Below are positions 1 to 6,564 of a DNA stretch of 18,228 bases, one piece after another. The notes below the pieces were generated by a model. That model worked only from the letters and a program-made list of their open reading frames with translations, did no database searches and was not told where the DNA came from. How positions within the stretch are numbered: the first letter of the stretch is position 1; each line of letters begins with the position of its first letter. Origin of the DNA: Clostridium_Z sp040797585 (GTDB lineage: Bacteria; Bacillota; Clostridia; Clostridiales; Clostridiaceae); NCBI RefSeq assembly GCF_040797585.1, contig NZ_JBFNEO010000032.1:1-18228 (forward strand). The letters run 5' to 3'. Made by a program: the position numbers and the translations under genes.

Positions 1-1237
1 GGTTAGAGTAACAAGGCTACAAGCCCTACAAACGCAGATAAGAAACTCACTAGAGAATTTATATGTTAAACAACAAGATGGAGCTACAAAACTTCTAGGA
101 GGTATCTATAAAGATACCTATTATAGAAATATATATGAAGTTCATAAAGGATTAGGGATAGGGATTAATTTTGCTAAGTTAGATACTAATACAATTAATA
201 AAGTAATTACAGAGCCATGGCATGGTGACAATTATAGTAGTAGGATATGGAAGAATAAAGAGAAATTAATAATGGAGCTGCAGACCAATCTTACACAGGC
301 CTTCATTAGAGGAGACTCTATAGATAAGACTTCTAAGATAGTGACTGAGAGAATGGAAGTAGCTAAGAATAGAGCTAGGACATTAGTTAATACAGAAAGT
401 GCAAATATAGTAAGTAAAGCTACTTTTAACAGTTATGATTCTAGTGGAGTTGTTAAGGAATATGAAATACTTGCTACATTAGATTTACACACTAGTAAGA
501 TATGTAGATCTATGGATGGTAAGATATTTAAGGTCAGTGAAAAAGAAATAGGAGTCAATGCCCCACCATTTCACCCTAATTGTAGAACTACTACAGTAGC
601 TTACTTCCCAGATTCATTAGACGTAGAAAGAATTGCTAGAGATCATGAAGGGAATACCTATTATGTAGATGGAAGTATGAATTATGAGCAATGGTATAAA
701 GAGAATGTTGCTAATAATCCAAAAGCATTAGCAGAAGAAAAGAAAGTTCAAAATAAATCTAGCGATAAACAGCAATTTGAGAAATATAAAGAAATTTTAG
801 GAAAAGAAATACCTAAATCTTTTGCTGATTTTCAGGAGTTAAAGTATAATAATATTAATGAATGGGATAAGCTAGAATTAACTTATAAAGACCAAAATGT
901 AAGAAATCATATTAAATCAGATGAACTATCTAAAGAAATATTGATTGGAAAACAAGGTAAGCATATTTTAGGCCACAACAACTATATTGAAGGTAGAAGT
1001 TATATGGGTATTACAACAGAAGAATTACAACAAATAGTTAATGAATATGCTGGAACTGGGAATATATTAAGAGACAATAAAGGAGACTGGAGTAATAAGG
1101 AACTTATAGAAGTTGATAAAACATTAGGTGTAACATTTGATATTGAAGGAAATGCTATGGAAACTAATAAGGCTATTATACATTATTCTAAAAAAGGAAC
1201 TCATGTTGTTCCAACATTAAGAGAGGTGAGAAAATGA
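1..1237 (+). CDS. Phage minor head protein (Mu gpF/SPP1 gp7 type) with C-terminal Ntox50-like toxin domain, 5' partial
   Basis: The reading frame is open from base 2, so the gene enters from outside the window; the ATG at 272 is internal. About 411 residues are visible. The head-morphogenesis part contains the family's conserved Cys pair region (TSKICRSMDG, then PPFHPNCRTTTV at visible residues about 186-198). These proteins are few per particle, lie near the portal and help assembly or DNA ejection. After a charged linker (visible residues about 240-310), the last 95 residues (nt about 932-1219) look like polymorphic toxin type 50, a predicted RNase of the BECR fold: IGKQGKHILGHNNY, GRS, YAGTG, IIHYSKKGTHVVP, with the K, H, R, S and T-H residues typical of that family. 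The stop overlaps the next gene by ATGA, the coupling expected of a toxin and its immunity gene. Head role is firm; nuclease activity is inferred from family resemblance. Confidence 0.88.
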   Translation, partial: VRVTRLQALQTQIRNSLENLYVKQQDGATKLLGGIYKDTYYRNIYEVHKGLGIGINFAKLDTNTINKVITEPWHGDNYSSRIWKNKEKLIMELQTNLTQAFIRGDSIDKTSKIVTERMEVAKNRARTLVNTESANIVSKATFNSYDSSGVVKEYEILATLDLHTSKICRSMDGKIFKVSEKEIGVNAPPFHPNCRTTTVAYFPDSLDVERIARDHEGNTYYVDGSMNYEQWYKENVANNPKALAEEKKVQNKSSDKQQFEKYKEILGKEIPKSFADFQELKYNNINEWDKLELTYKDQNVRNHIKSDELSKEILIGKQGKHILGHNNYIEGRSYMGITTEELQQIVNEYAGTGNILRDNKGDWSNKELIEVDKTLGVTFDIEGNAMETNKAIIHYSKKGTHVVPTLREVRK

Positions 1238-1434
1238 TTAATATTAAGGATGGATATAAGAAAAATGTTAAAGTAACATGTATTAATGGTACTACAGTTA
1301 AAGGATTTTATAGTATTTACACTCAAGCACTAGACAATGATCCAGAGATTGCAAGTATAATTGTAGAAGATAACAATGGTTCACTAGTAGAAATATATGA
1401 GAATGAAATAAAAGAAATAGAGATATTTAATTAA
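1234..1434 (+). CDS. Small protein, candidate immunity/antitoxin for the Ntox50-like domain
   Basis: A 66-residue acidic protein starting at the ATG that overlaps the stop of the toxin-tipped head gene (ATGA), with GAGAGGTGAG immediately upstream as ribosome binding site. The pattern (GYKKNVKVTCINGTTVKGF, then DNDPEIASIIVED, then LVEIYENEIKEIEI) suggests alternating beta strands of a small barrel, reminiscent of Sm/LSm-like proteins; this fold call is by eye. There is no signal peptide or membrane segment, so it would act in the cytoplasm. Translational coupling to a gene ending in a toxin domain, small size and acidity all fit an immunity protein protecting the producing cell from the nuclease. 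No structural phage role is obvious. It is followed by a terminator-like hairpin, as self-contained cargo often is. The function is inferred from position, not from recognised sequence. Confidence 0.7.
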   Translation: MINIKDGYKKNVKVTCINGTTVKGFYSIYTQALDNDPEIASIIVEDNNGSLVEIYENEIKEIEIFN

Positions 1435-1467
1435 GCACTTATTAAGTAGAAATAGTAGGTGCTTTTA
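1433..1467 (+). terminator. Terminator-like hairpin after the candidate immunity gene
   Basis: AAGCACTTATTA (1433-1444) pairs with TAGTAGGTGCTT (1453-1464), a 12-bp stem with two G-T pairs and an 8-base loop, followed by a short T-rich run (TTTTATT). It overlaps the preceding stop codon. The T-run is weak, so it may only reduce read-through. The right arm contains AGGTG, which could serve as a ribosome binding site for the ATG at 1470. Confidence 0.55.
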
Positions 1468-1487
1468 TTATGCCTGAAAGCGAGGTG
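1456..1487 (+). repeat. Copy 1 of a repeated terminator-linker
   Basis: This 32-base stretch matches 8191-8222 at 27 of 32 positions. It covers the right arm of a terminator-like hairpin, the T-rich run, TGCCT, an A-rich spacer and GAGGTG, which is the ribosome binding site of the following gene. The left arms of the two hairpins are also similar (both contain CACTTA followed by TA). In both places a cargo-like gene lies upstream and a core structural or conserved gene downstream. Confidence 0.8.
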
Positions 1488-1494
1488 AATTAGT

Positions 1495-1677
1495 TTGGAA
1501 GGAAATCAAGGAACGGTGAGAAGGCAAGTATCAGAATTTGCCATTACAGATCCTAATGTGAAAGATATAGTAATAAATGTTTTAAAAGACAATGGCTATG
1601 ATATTGAACTAAAGCCAATAATTCAAGATCCACATTTCTACATTGGTGATGTATTTAAAGTGTTTAGAAAAGAGTAA
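1495..1677 (+). CDS. Small hypothetical phage protein between head and scaffold genes
   Basis: A 60-residue protein with a TTG start, chosen because GAGGTG (1482-1487) lies 7 bases upstream and no ATG is available in frame. It begins MEGNQGTVRRQV and has a basic N-terminus followed by a mixed alpha/beta body ending in HFYIGDVFKVFRKE. It has no membrane segment or recognised domain. It lies after the repeated linker and 21 bases before the scaffold gene, in the head module, so a minor role in head assembly is possible. A seven-codon ORF (ATG at 1470, MPESEVN, stop 1491-1493) ends two bases before its start. That is either chance or a tiny leader. I do not recognise the family. Confidence 0.65.
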   Translation: MEGNQGTVRRQVSEFAITDPNVKDIVINVLKDNGYDIELKPIIQDPHFYIGDVFKVFRKE

Positions 1678-1698
1678 TATTAGGAAAGGAATGATAAT

Positions 1699-2304
1699 AT
1701 GCCAAAGTTAAGTGAAATATTAGGAGAAGCTTATTCTCAAATACCAGAGGATATTCAAAAGAAATATAAAGATGTGGACTTAGTAGACGGTTCACAACAT
1801 GTTGCTAAGGATAAATTTGATACATTAAACGAGCAACTTAAAACAGCGAATACAACTATCAATGACCTAAAGAAAAATAACAAGGATAATGAGGAGCTTC
1901 AAGCCAAGGTAGGAGAGTATGAAACTAAAGTTAATGAATATGAAAAGCAAATACAAGATATGCAATTTAATTATGTATTAGAAGGAGCTTTAAAGAGTGC
2001 CAATGTAAGAAATACAAAGGCTGTTAAAGCTCTTTTAAATTTAGAAGATGTTAAGTTAGATGGTGAAAATATTATAGGAATTAAAGAGCAAATAGAAGCA
2101 TTACAAAAAAGTGATAGCTATTTATTTGTAGAAGAGCAACAGACTAAGTTTTCAGGAGTAAATCCTGTGGATGGGAATAAAACACCACAAGGGTATAATC
2201 CTTGGAAAAAAGAAACTTTCAACTTAACAGATCAAGGGAAATTATTTAAAGAAAATCCAGAACATGCTAAACAGTTAATGGATCAAGCTGGAGTAAATAT
2301 ATAA
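1699..2304 (+). CDS. Phage scaffolding protein (GP20 type)
   Basis: A 201-residue, charged, helix-rich protein directly before the major capsid gene, the usual position of scaffold. Residues about 40-95 form a clear coiled coil (LNEQLKTANTTINDLKKNNK onward, rich in E, K, N and Q). The C-terminal tail (NPWKKETFNLTDQGKLFKENPEHAKQL) matches the end of GP20-type minor structural/scaffold proteins, where the basic helical tail contacts coat protein. It starts at ATG 1699 with AGGAAAGGA 8-10 bases upstream. It would guide procapsid assembly and then leave the head. No protease gene is seen in this window, so its mode of removal is unknown. Confidence 0.88.
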   Translation: MPKLSEILGEAYSQIPEDIQKKYKDVDLVDGSQHVAKDKFDTLNEQLKTANTTINDLKKNNKDNEELQAKVGEYETKVNEYEKQIQDMQFNYVLEGALKSANVRNTKAVKALLNLEDVKLDGENIIGIKEQIEALQKSDSYLFVEEQQTKFSGVNPVDGNKTPQGYNPWKKETFNLTDQGKLFKENPEHAKQLMDQAGVNI

Positions 2305-2322
2305 AAGGAAAGGTGATAAGAT

Positions 2323-3288
2323 ATGGGAACAAAATTAACAGATATTATAGTACCAGAATTATTTAACCCTTATGTGGTTAATAGAACAATGGAGAAATCA
2401 GCATTAGTGCAGAGTGGAATTATAACTAATAACTCAGAGTTTGATGGTTTAGCTTCACAAGCAAGTCCACTTATTAATATGCCATTCTTTGAGGACTTAA
2501 CAGGAGAATCAGAGCAAATAATTGAGGATGCAGATTTAGAAGCAGCTAAGATTACATCAAATAGTGATGTAGCAGCTATTATAAGAAGAGCTAAGATGTG
2601 GAGTGCAACAGATTTATCAGCAGCTCTTGCAGGTAAAGACCCTATGGCAGCTATAGGAGAATTAGTAAGTGGATTTTGGACTAGAGATATGCAGAAAGAG
2701 CTTATAGCAATTCTAAAAGGAATATTTTCAGCTCCAACACTAAAAGAGAATCTTTTAGATATATCAGCTATGACAGAAGGTGCGGCTAAGTGGTCAGCTA
2801 GTGCCTTTATAGATGCACAACAAATGTTAGGAGATGCTCAAGAACTATTAACAGGTGTTATGATGCATAGTGCCACTAAGTCAGAACTAAAGAAACAGAA
2901 CCTAATTCAAACAATAAGACCATCAGATAGCTCAGAGTTTGAAGTTTATCAAGATAAAAGAGTAATAGTTGATGATGGATGTCCCGTAGATACTGGTGGG
3001 ATTTATACAACTTACCTATTTGGTCAAGGAGCTTTAGCTTTAGGTAATGGTAATCCAGTGGGATTTGTACCAACTGAAACGGATAGAGATAAGAAGAAAG
3101 GCTCAGGAGTTGATTACTTAATTAATAGAAAGACAATGATATTACATCCAAGAGGGGTTAAGTTTACTAATACTAAAGTGGCAAAAACAGAAGGACCATC
3201 TAGATTAGAATTAACAGATAAAGCAAACTGGCAAAGAGTATATGAACCAAAACAAATAAGAATAGTAGCATTTAAACATAAATTATAA
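2323..3288 (+). CDS. Major capsid protein
   Basis: A 321-residue protein right after the scaffold gene, with AAAGGAAAGGTGATAAG ahead of ATG 2323. It resembles the coat proteins of clostridial and Listeria-type phages (gp13-like major capsid family): TDIIVPELFNPYVV near the N-terminus, a SPLINMPFFEDLTGE stretch, an AAIIRRAKMWSATDLSAALAGKDPM block, a central helical region around QMLGDAQELLTGVMMHSAT, and a C-terminal strand region with YLINRKTMILHPRGVKF. The fold is expected to be HK97-like, from family knowledge. No long N-terminal scaffold region is fused, which agrees with a separate scaffold gene. Confidence 0.9.
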   Translation: MGTKLTDIIVPELFNPYVVNRTMEKSALVQSGIITNNSEFDGLASQASPLINMPFFEDLTGESEQIIEDADLEAAKITSNSDVAAIIRRAKMWSATDLSAALAGKDPMAAIGELVSGFWTRDMQKELIAILKGIFSAPTLKENLLDISAMTEGAAKWSASAFIDAQQMLGDAQELLTGVMMHSATKSELKKQNLIQTIRPSDSSEFEVYQDKRVIVDDGCPVDTGGIYTTYLFGQGALALGNGNPVGFVPTETDRDKKKGSGVDYLINRKTMILHPRGVKFTNTKVAKTEGPSRLELTDKANWQRVYEPKQIRIVAFKHKL

Positions 3289-3302
3289 AAGAAGGTGAGT
3301 TT

Positions 3303-3647
3303 ATGACTCAACTAGATAAATTAAAGAAACTTTTAGGCATATCTTTAGAAGATGATTCTAAGGATTTTTCACTTGAATTTGCATTGGAAAATGTAGATCA
3401 AATAATAAAAGGTTATTGTCATATAAAAGAAATACCAGAAGCATTAAATAATACTATTCTAAGAATGGCTATAGACATATACAGAAATGAGAACCTAGGG
3501 GAAGAAGAAAGTTCCTTAGGTTCTATTTCTTCTATAAGTGAAGGAGATACTACTGTAAGTTATAGAAGTGCTAATTCTGAATTTAAAGATAGCTTAGTAA
3601 AAGACTATAAAGCTAAACTTAATAAATATAGAAAGTTGGTATGGTAG
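3303..3647 (+). CDS. Head-tail connector protein (gp6/gp15 type adaptor)
   Basis: A 114-residue, mostly helical protein first in the neck gene group after the capsid gene, with GAAGGTGAG before ATG 3303. The pattern of an N-terminal helix (LDKLKKLLGISLEDDS), a second helix with an IIKGYCHI-type segment, a third with LRMAIDIYRNENLGEE, a Ser/Gly/Thr-rich loop (SSISEGDTTVSY) and a closing Lys-rich helix is that of phage head-tail adaptors (HK97 gp6, SPP1 gp15, YqbG). These form a ring under the portal. The order connector, closure, gp10-like and terminator matches the SPP1/PBSX scheme and supports the call. Confidence 0.8.
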   Translation: MTQLDKLKKLLGISLEDDSKDFSLEFALENVDQIIKGYCHIKEIPEALNNTILRMAIDIYRNENLGEEESSLGSISSISEGDTTVSYRSANSEFKDSLVKDYKAKLNKYRKLVW

Positions 3648-3648
3648 T

Positions 3649-4044
3649 ATGCTTAGAGGCATAGAGAAAGCTAGGAAACAAGCTAGGAAACAAGCTAGAA
3701 AAGCCATAGAGAGCTTTTATGATTGCACTTGTAATATAAAGGTTTATGAAAAATATAAAGATCCTTTAACTAAAGAAACTAAAATGGGAACTCTTATTAA
3801 ATATGAGGATGTATCTTGTAGGGTATCTAAACAAAGCTTAAGTAAAAATAATCAGAGTGATACTATAAATCAAGTTTCTTATGAACTTAAACTTTTTATA
3901 GCTCCTGAGGTTGAGATTAAACAAGGGGATGAAATAGAAGTAACTAACAATGCCTTAAATATAACTACTAAATATAAAGCTGGAGAAGGATTCCCTTATA
4001 GTACACATCAAGAAGTAATCTTAAACAAGGAAGATAAAGCATAA
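3649..4044 (+). CDS. Head closure / putative minor capsid protein
   Basis: A 131-residue protein starting at ATG 3649, one base after the connector stop. Residues 8-19 are a basic repeat (ARKQ ARKQ ARKA) encoded by a near-perfect 12-base tandem repeat. The rest is beta-rich (YDCTCNIKVYEKYKDPLTKE, VSYELKLFIAPEVEIKQGDEIEVT), like the SPP1 gp16 or minor capsid head-closure proteins that seal the channel below the connector ring. The final codon overlaps the next ATG (TAATG), indicating coupling. The assignment rests on size, beta pattern and position in the neck group; sequence resemblance to named families is moderate. Confidence 0.7.
   Translation: MLRGIEKARKQARKQARKAIESFYDCTCNIKVYEKYKDPLTKETKMGTLIKYEDVSCRVSKQSLSKNNQSDTINQVSYELKLFIAPEVEIKQGDEIEVTNNALNITTKYKAGEGFPYSTHQEVILNKEDKA
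3670..3705 (+). repeat. 12-base tandem repeat in the head-closure gene
   Basis: GCTAGGAAACAA occurs twice in a row (3670-3681 and 3682-3693), followed by a diverged third unit (3694-3705, GCTAGAAAAGCC). It encodes ARKQ-ARKQ-ARKA, so the frame is kept. Such units can gain or lose copies by slippage. Confidence 0.85.
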
Positions 4045-4478
4045 TGGGAAGACTAGGGAGCTTTGATTGCAGTGAGTTCAAGAAAATGGCCAGTAGTTTT
4101 CAAAAGGCTTTAGATGAAAGAGTAATTGAAAGATGGATAAAAGAATTTCTCTTAGAAATGGCATTTAGAGCTGAAAGAAAGATTAAGAAAAGGACTCCAG
4201 TAGGGGTTTATGAAGGTAAAACAGGTGGACATTTAAGGAGAAACTGGCAAGTAGGTAACGTAGAGAAACATGGTAATGCTTATGTAATAGAGATATTTAA
4301 TAACGTGGAGTATGCTTCTTATGTAGAGTATGGACATAGGACTAGGAATCATAAGTCTTGGGTAGAAGGAAGGTTTATGGCCACAATATCTATGCAAGAA
4401 ATAGAAAGAGAGTTACCTAAGTTCTTAGAAAGAAAGCAAGTAGAATTATTAAATCAAATATTGAATGGAAGGTTATAA
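4044..4478 (+). CDS. HK97 gp10 family tail completion protein
   Basis: A 144-residue basic protein overlapping the preceding stop by one base. It has the hallmarks of the HK97 gp10/SPP1 gp17 family: an N-terminal helix ending ERKIKKRTPVGVYEGKTGGHLRRNW, a strand pair (AYVIEIFNNVEYASYVEYGHRTRNH), then a C-terminal helix (MQEIERELPKFLERKQVELL). Family members sit at the head-tail interface and complete the tail end. The RTPV...GGHLRRNW...YASYVEYGHR signature is distinctive, so the family call is strong. The exact neck position is inferred from gene order. Confidence 0.87.
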   Translation: MGRLGSFDCSEFKKMASSFQKALDERVIERWIKEFLLEMAFRAERKIKKRTPVGVYEGKTGGHLRRNWQVGNVEKHGNAYVIEIFNNVEYASYVEYGHRTRNHKSWVEGRFMATISMQEIERELPKFLERKQVELLNQILNGRL

Positions 4479-4491
4479 GGGAAGTGGTAAT

Positions 4492-4656
4492 GTGAAGATA
4501 GCTTTAACTATTAGTTTATTATTTTATATGATTATTGTAAATTATTATTCTCTTGATAAATTTAAGCAAGGAAAGAAATTAGATGCAATATATGATTTGT
4601 TACTATTTATTGCAACTGCATTATTTATAATAGCAACCCAAGTGTTATTGAAGTAG
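4492..4656 (+). CDS. Small two-helix membrane protein in the neck module
   Basis: A 54-residue protein with two hydrophobic helices (about residues 2-18, IALTISLLFYMIIVNYY, and 33-53, YDLLLFIATALFIIATQVLL) joined by a basic loop (KFKQGKKLD). The GTG at 4492 is preferred because GGGAAGTGG precedes it, whereas the in-frame ATG at 4465 lies inside the gp10-like gene without a ribosome binding site. A holin-like shape is visible, but it lies far from any lysin gene, between tail completion and tail terminator genes, so a holin role is unlikely. Its function is unknown. Small membrane proteins here might be cargo acting on the host envelope. Confidence 0.6.
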   Translation: MKIALTISLLFYMIIVNYYSLDKFKQGKKLDAIYDLLLFIATALFIIATQVLLK

Positions 4657-4664
4657 GTGATAGT

Positions 4665-5105
4665 ATAGTAAATATAAATGATCTAAGAATAGGAATTAAC
4701 CAGGCTTTAGATAAAGCACTTTCTAACATAAATATATATGGTGAAGAAATTAAACAGGGCTTTGAGGAGCCTTGTTTTTTTATTAAGGTTTTAAGTTCAG
4801 CACATGACAAAGAATTAAATACTAGATATAAGAAAAATGTGTCTTTTAACATCCATTACTTTAGTGATAAAGAAGATATAAATATGGACTGTCTAGATAT
4901 GGCTGATAAGTTATATGAGGTGCTTGAATATGTATCTATAGGTAATAGCCTATATAGGTCTAATAGTATGACGCATGAGGTTATAGATGGAGTTCTACAC
5001 TTCTTCTTGCAGTTTAACTATAAAGTTGTTAAGGAAGTTGAAAAGGCTTCAAAAATGAATAGATTGAAACAGGAGGTAGGTTTAAAGAATGGACAAAGAA
5101 ATTAA
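4665..5105 (+). CDS. Phage tail terminator family protein (DUF6838-like), apparently with an ATA start
   Basis: The frame is open from 4596 to the stop at 5103-5105, and the protein reads as a complete tail terminator family member from VNINDLRIGINQALD onward: N-terminal helix, INIYGEEIKQGFEEPCFFI (the family's conserved strand), a KKNVSFNIHYFSD strand pair, a DMADKLYEVLE helix and a C-terminal strand GVLHFFLQFNYKV. No ATG, GTG or TTG exists in frame before GTG 4839, which would delete the first 58 residues including the conserved GFEEPCFF block. ATA 4665, just after AGGTGA (4655-4660), sits where an ATG would be expected. I therefore annotate 4665 as the likely start; this could instead be an ATG mutated to ATA. 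It caps the tail tube and stops its growth. It overlaps the next gene by 17 bases. Confidence 0.75.
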   Translation: MVNINDLRIGINQALDKALSNINIYGEEIKQGFEEPCFFIKVLSSAHDKELNTRYKKNVSFNIHYFSDKEDINMDCLDMADKLYEVLEYVSIGNSLYRSNSMTHEVIDGVLHFFLQFNYKVVKEVEKASKMNRLKQEVGLKNGQRN

Positions 5106-5250
5106 GTTTAGTAAAGAACAAATACTATCTTCAAAGAAGTTTACAGTTATAGAAAAAGATATACTTAAGGCTTTACTAGAAGAAAAAAGTTATAGCTTAA
5201 AAGAAGTTGAGAAAGTATTAGAAACTTTTAATGAGAAAGAGGTGGAATAG
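5089..5250 (+). CDS. Small helical protein preceding the tail sheath
   Basis: A 53-residue charged protein (MDKEIKFSKEQILSSKKFTV onward, ending LKEVEKVLETFNEKEVE) overlapping the tail terminator gene by 17 bases. AGGAGG at 5071-5076 lies 12 bases ahead of its ATG. The stop codon (5248-5250) abuts the sheath ATG at 5251, and its last codons contain the sheath gene's ribosome binding site (GAGGTGG), so it is coupled at both ends. The tail is predicted to be a helix-turn-helix-like pair of short helices. Small proteins at this position are common in clostridial myophages but I know no defined function. The tight packing argues that it is a real gene. Confidence 0.7.
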   Translation: MDKEIKFSKEQILSSKKFTVIEKDILKALLEEKSYSLKEVEKVLETFNEKEVE

Positions 5251-6561
5251 ATGGCAGGAGGAACTTGGACTAAAGAAAATAAGATTAGACCAGGAGCATA
5301 TATAAACTTTAAATCTAAAAAAGATGCATTGACTCCAATAGGGGAAAGAGGTATTGCTACAATGCCCTTAGTGTTACCTTGGGGGACGGAAAAGCAAATA
5401 ATTACTATACATGCGGATGATGATCTATCTAAGACCCTAGGAATAAATATAGCTGATGAAAGTGTATTGCTTATTAAAGAAGTATTTAAGAAGGCTAAAA
5501 CACTTTTATTATATAGGCTTAATGAAGGCACTAAGGCTACCGCTACATTAGATGGGTTAACTGTTAATGCAAAATATAGTGGAACTAAGGGAAACAATAT
5601 CACTTTAGTAATTCAAAATAACATAGATGATGCATCACAGTTTGAGGTTATAACTATGTTTGAAGGCAATAAAGTTGATAAACAACTCATTAAAATCATA
5701 GAGGAACTAAAGAACAATGATTATGTTGAGTTTAAAGGAACTGGAGAATTAAAAGCTACTTCAGGACTGCCACTTAAAGGTGGAGCTGATGGAACTGTTA
5801 CTAATCAAAATTATAGTGATTACTTAGCAGCTATTGAAGCCTACGAGTTCCATACTATGGGTATACCAACTAAGGATGCTAGTATAAAGGCATTTGCAAC
5901 AACATTTATTAAAAGATTAAAAGAAGAAGGAAGGCAAGTACAATTAGTACTAGAAAACTATCCTGAAGCAGACAGTGAGAATGTTATAAGTGTTAAAAAC
6001 GGAGTTGTTCTTAATGATGGAAGTGAAATAACTTCTGATAAGTCAGTTGCATTTGTAACTGGGGCCACTGCAGGTGCAAATGTAAATCAATCTAACACAT
6101 ACCTTCAATACGACGGAGCTATTGATGTAGATACCAAATACACAAATAGAGAGATAGAAGAAGCTTTAAGGAATGGAGAAATAGTATTTACCACTAATAA
6201 TGGGAAAGTTGTTATAGAGCAGGATATAAACACATTAAAGACTTTTACAGAGGACAAGGGAAAAGATTATAGAAAAAATAGGGTAATAAGAACTTTATTC
6301 GAGGTAAACAATGGCACTAAGTTTCTGTGGGATGAAACCTATATTGGAAAAGGTGACAATGATACTGATGGTAGAAACCTGTTTAAGAAGGATGTAATTA
6401 AGTTTTTAGAGCAGCTACAAGGTATAAATGCACTTGAAAATGTCGTGCCAGAGGACGTTAAGGTTGAAAAAGGACAAGACAAGGATAGCGTGATAGCAAG
6501 GGTTGGAGTGCAACCAATAGACTCTATGGAAAAACTTTATATGGATTTGGAGGTGCGATAG
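5251..6561 (+). CDS. xkdK: Tail sheath protein
   Basis: A 436-residue protein with the layout of XkdK-type sheath proteins: N-terminal MAGGTWTKENKIRPGAYINF (the strand that links neighbouring subunits), a VLPWGTEKQIITI strand, an insertion domain around GLTVNAKYSGTKGNNITLVI, a central QVQLVLENYPEADSENVISV stretch, a VAFVTGATAGANVNQSNTY block, and a C-terminal domain with RNRVIRTLFEVN, YIGKGDNDTDGRNLFKKDVI and a final VQPIDSMEKLYMDLEVR strand. The sheath surrounds the tube and contracts at infection. ATG 5251 follows GAGGTGG. Its presence establishes the contractile (myovirus) tail type for this phage. The gene is followed three bases later by the tube gene. Confidence 0.95.
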   Translation: MAGGTWTKENKIRPGAYINFKSKKDALTPIGERGIATMPLVLPWGTEKQIITIHADDDLSKTLGINIADESVLLIKEVFKKAKTLLLYRLNEGTKATATLDGLTVNAKYSGTKGNNITLVIQNNIDDASQFEVITMFEGNKVDKQLIKIIEELKNNDYVEFKGTGELKATSGLPLKGGADGTVTNQNYSDYLAAIEAYEFHTMGIPTKDASIKAFATTFIKRLKEEGRQVQLVLENYPEADSENVISVKNGVVLNDGSEITSDKSVAFVTGATAGANVNQSNTYLQYDGAIDVDTKYTNREIEEALRNGEIVFTTNNGKVVIEQDINTLKTFTEDKGKDYRKNRVIRTLFEVNNGTKFLWDETYIGKGDNDTDGRNLFKKDVIKFLEQLQGINALENVVPEDVKVEKGQDKDSVIARVGVQPIDSMEKLYMDLEVR

Positions 6562-6564
6562 AAT

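Noticed and set aside
272..274. ATG as the start of the minor head protein
   Set aside because: The frame is open back to base 2 and upstream residues continue a helical head-protein sequence; there is no ribosome binding site before 272.
4465..4491. ATG 4465 as start of the small membrane protein
   Set aside because: It lies inside the gp10-like gene without a ribosome binding site; GTG 4492 has GGGAAGTGG upstream and begins right at the hydrophobic helix.
4753..4781. Nine-bp hairpin followed by seven T's, looking like a terminator
   Set aside because: It lies inside the tail terminator coding frame, where the conserved residues GFEEPCFF explain both the G/C arms and the T-run; nothing suggests that transcription should stop mid-gene. 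A partial effect cannot be excluded.
4839..5105. 88-residue ORF from GTG 4839 as the full tail terminator
   Set aside because: It would omit the conserved N-terminal helix and GFEEPCFF strand, which are intact in the same frame upstream.
5190..5603. 137-residue minus-strand ORF
   Set aside because: It mirrors the strongly supported sheath gene; Ser/Leu-rich antisense translations are usual in AT-rich coding DNA.
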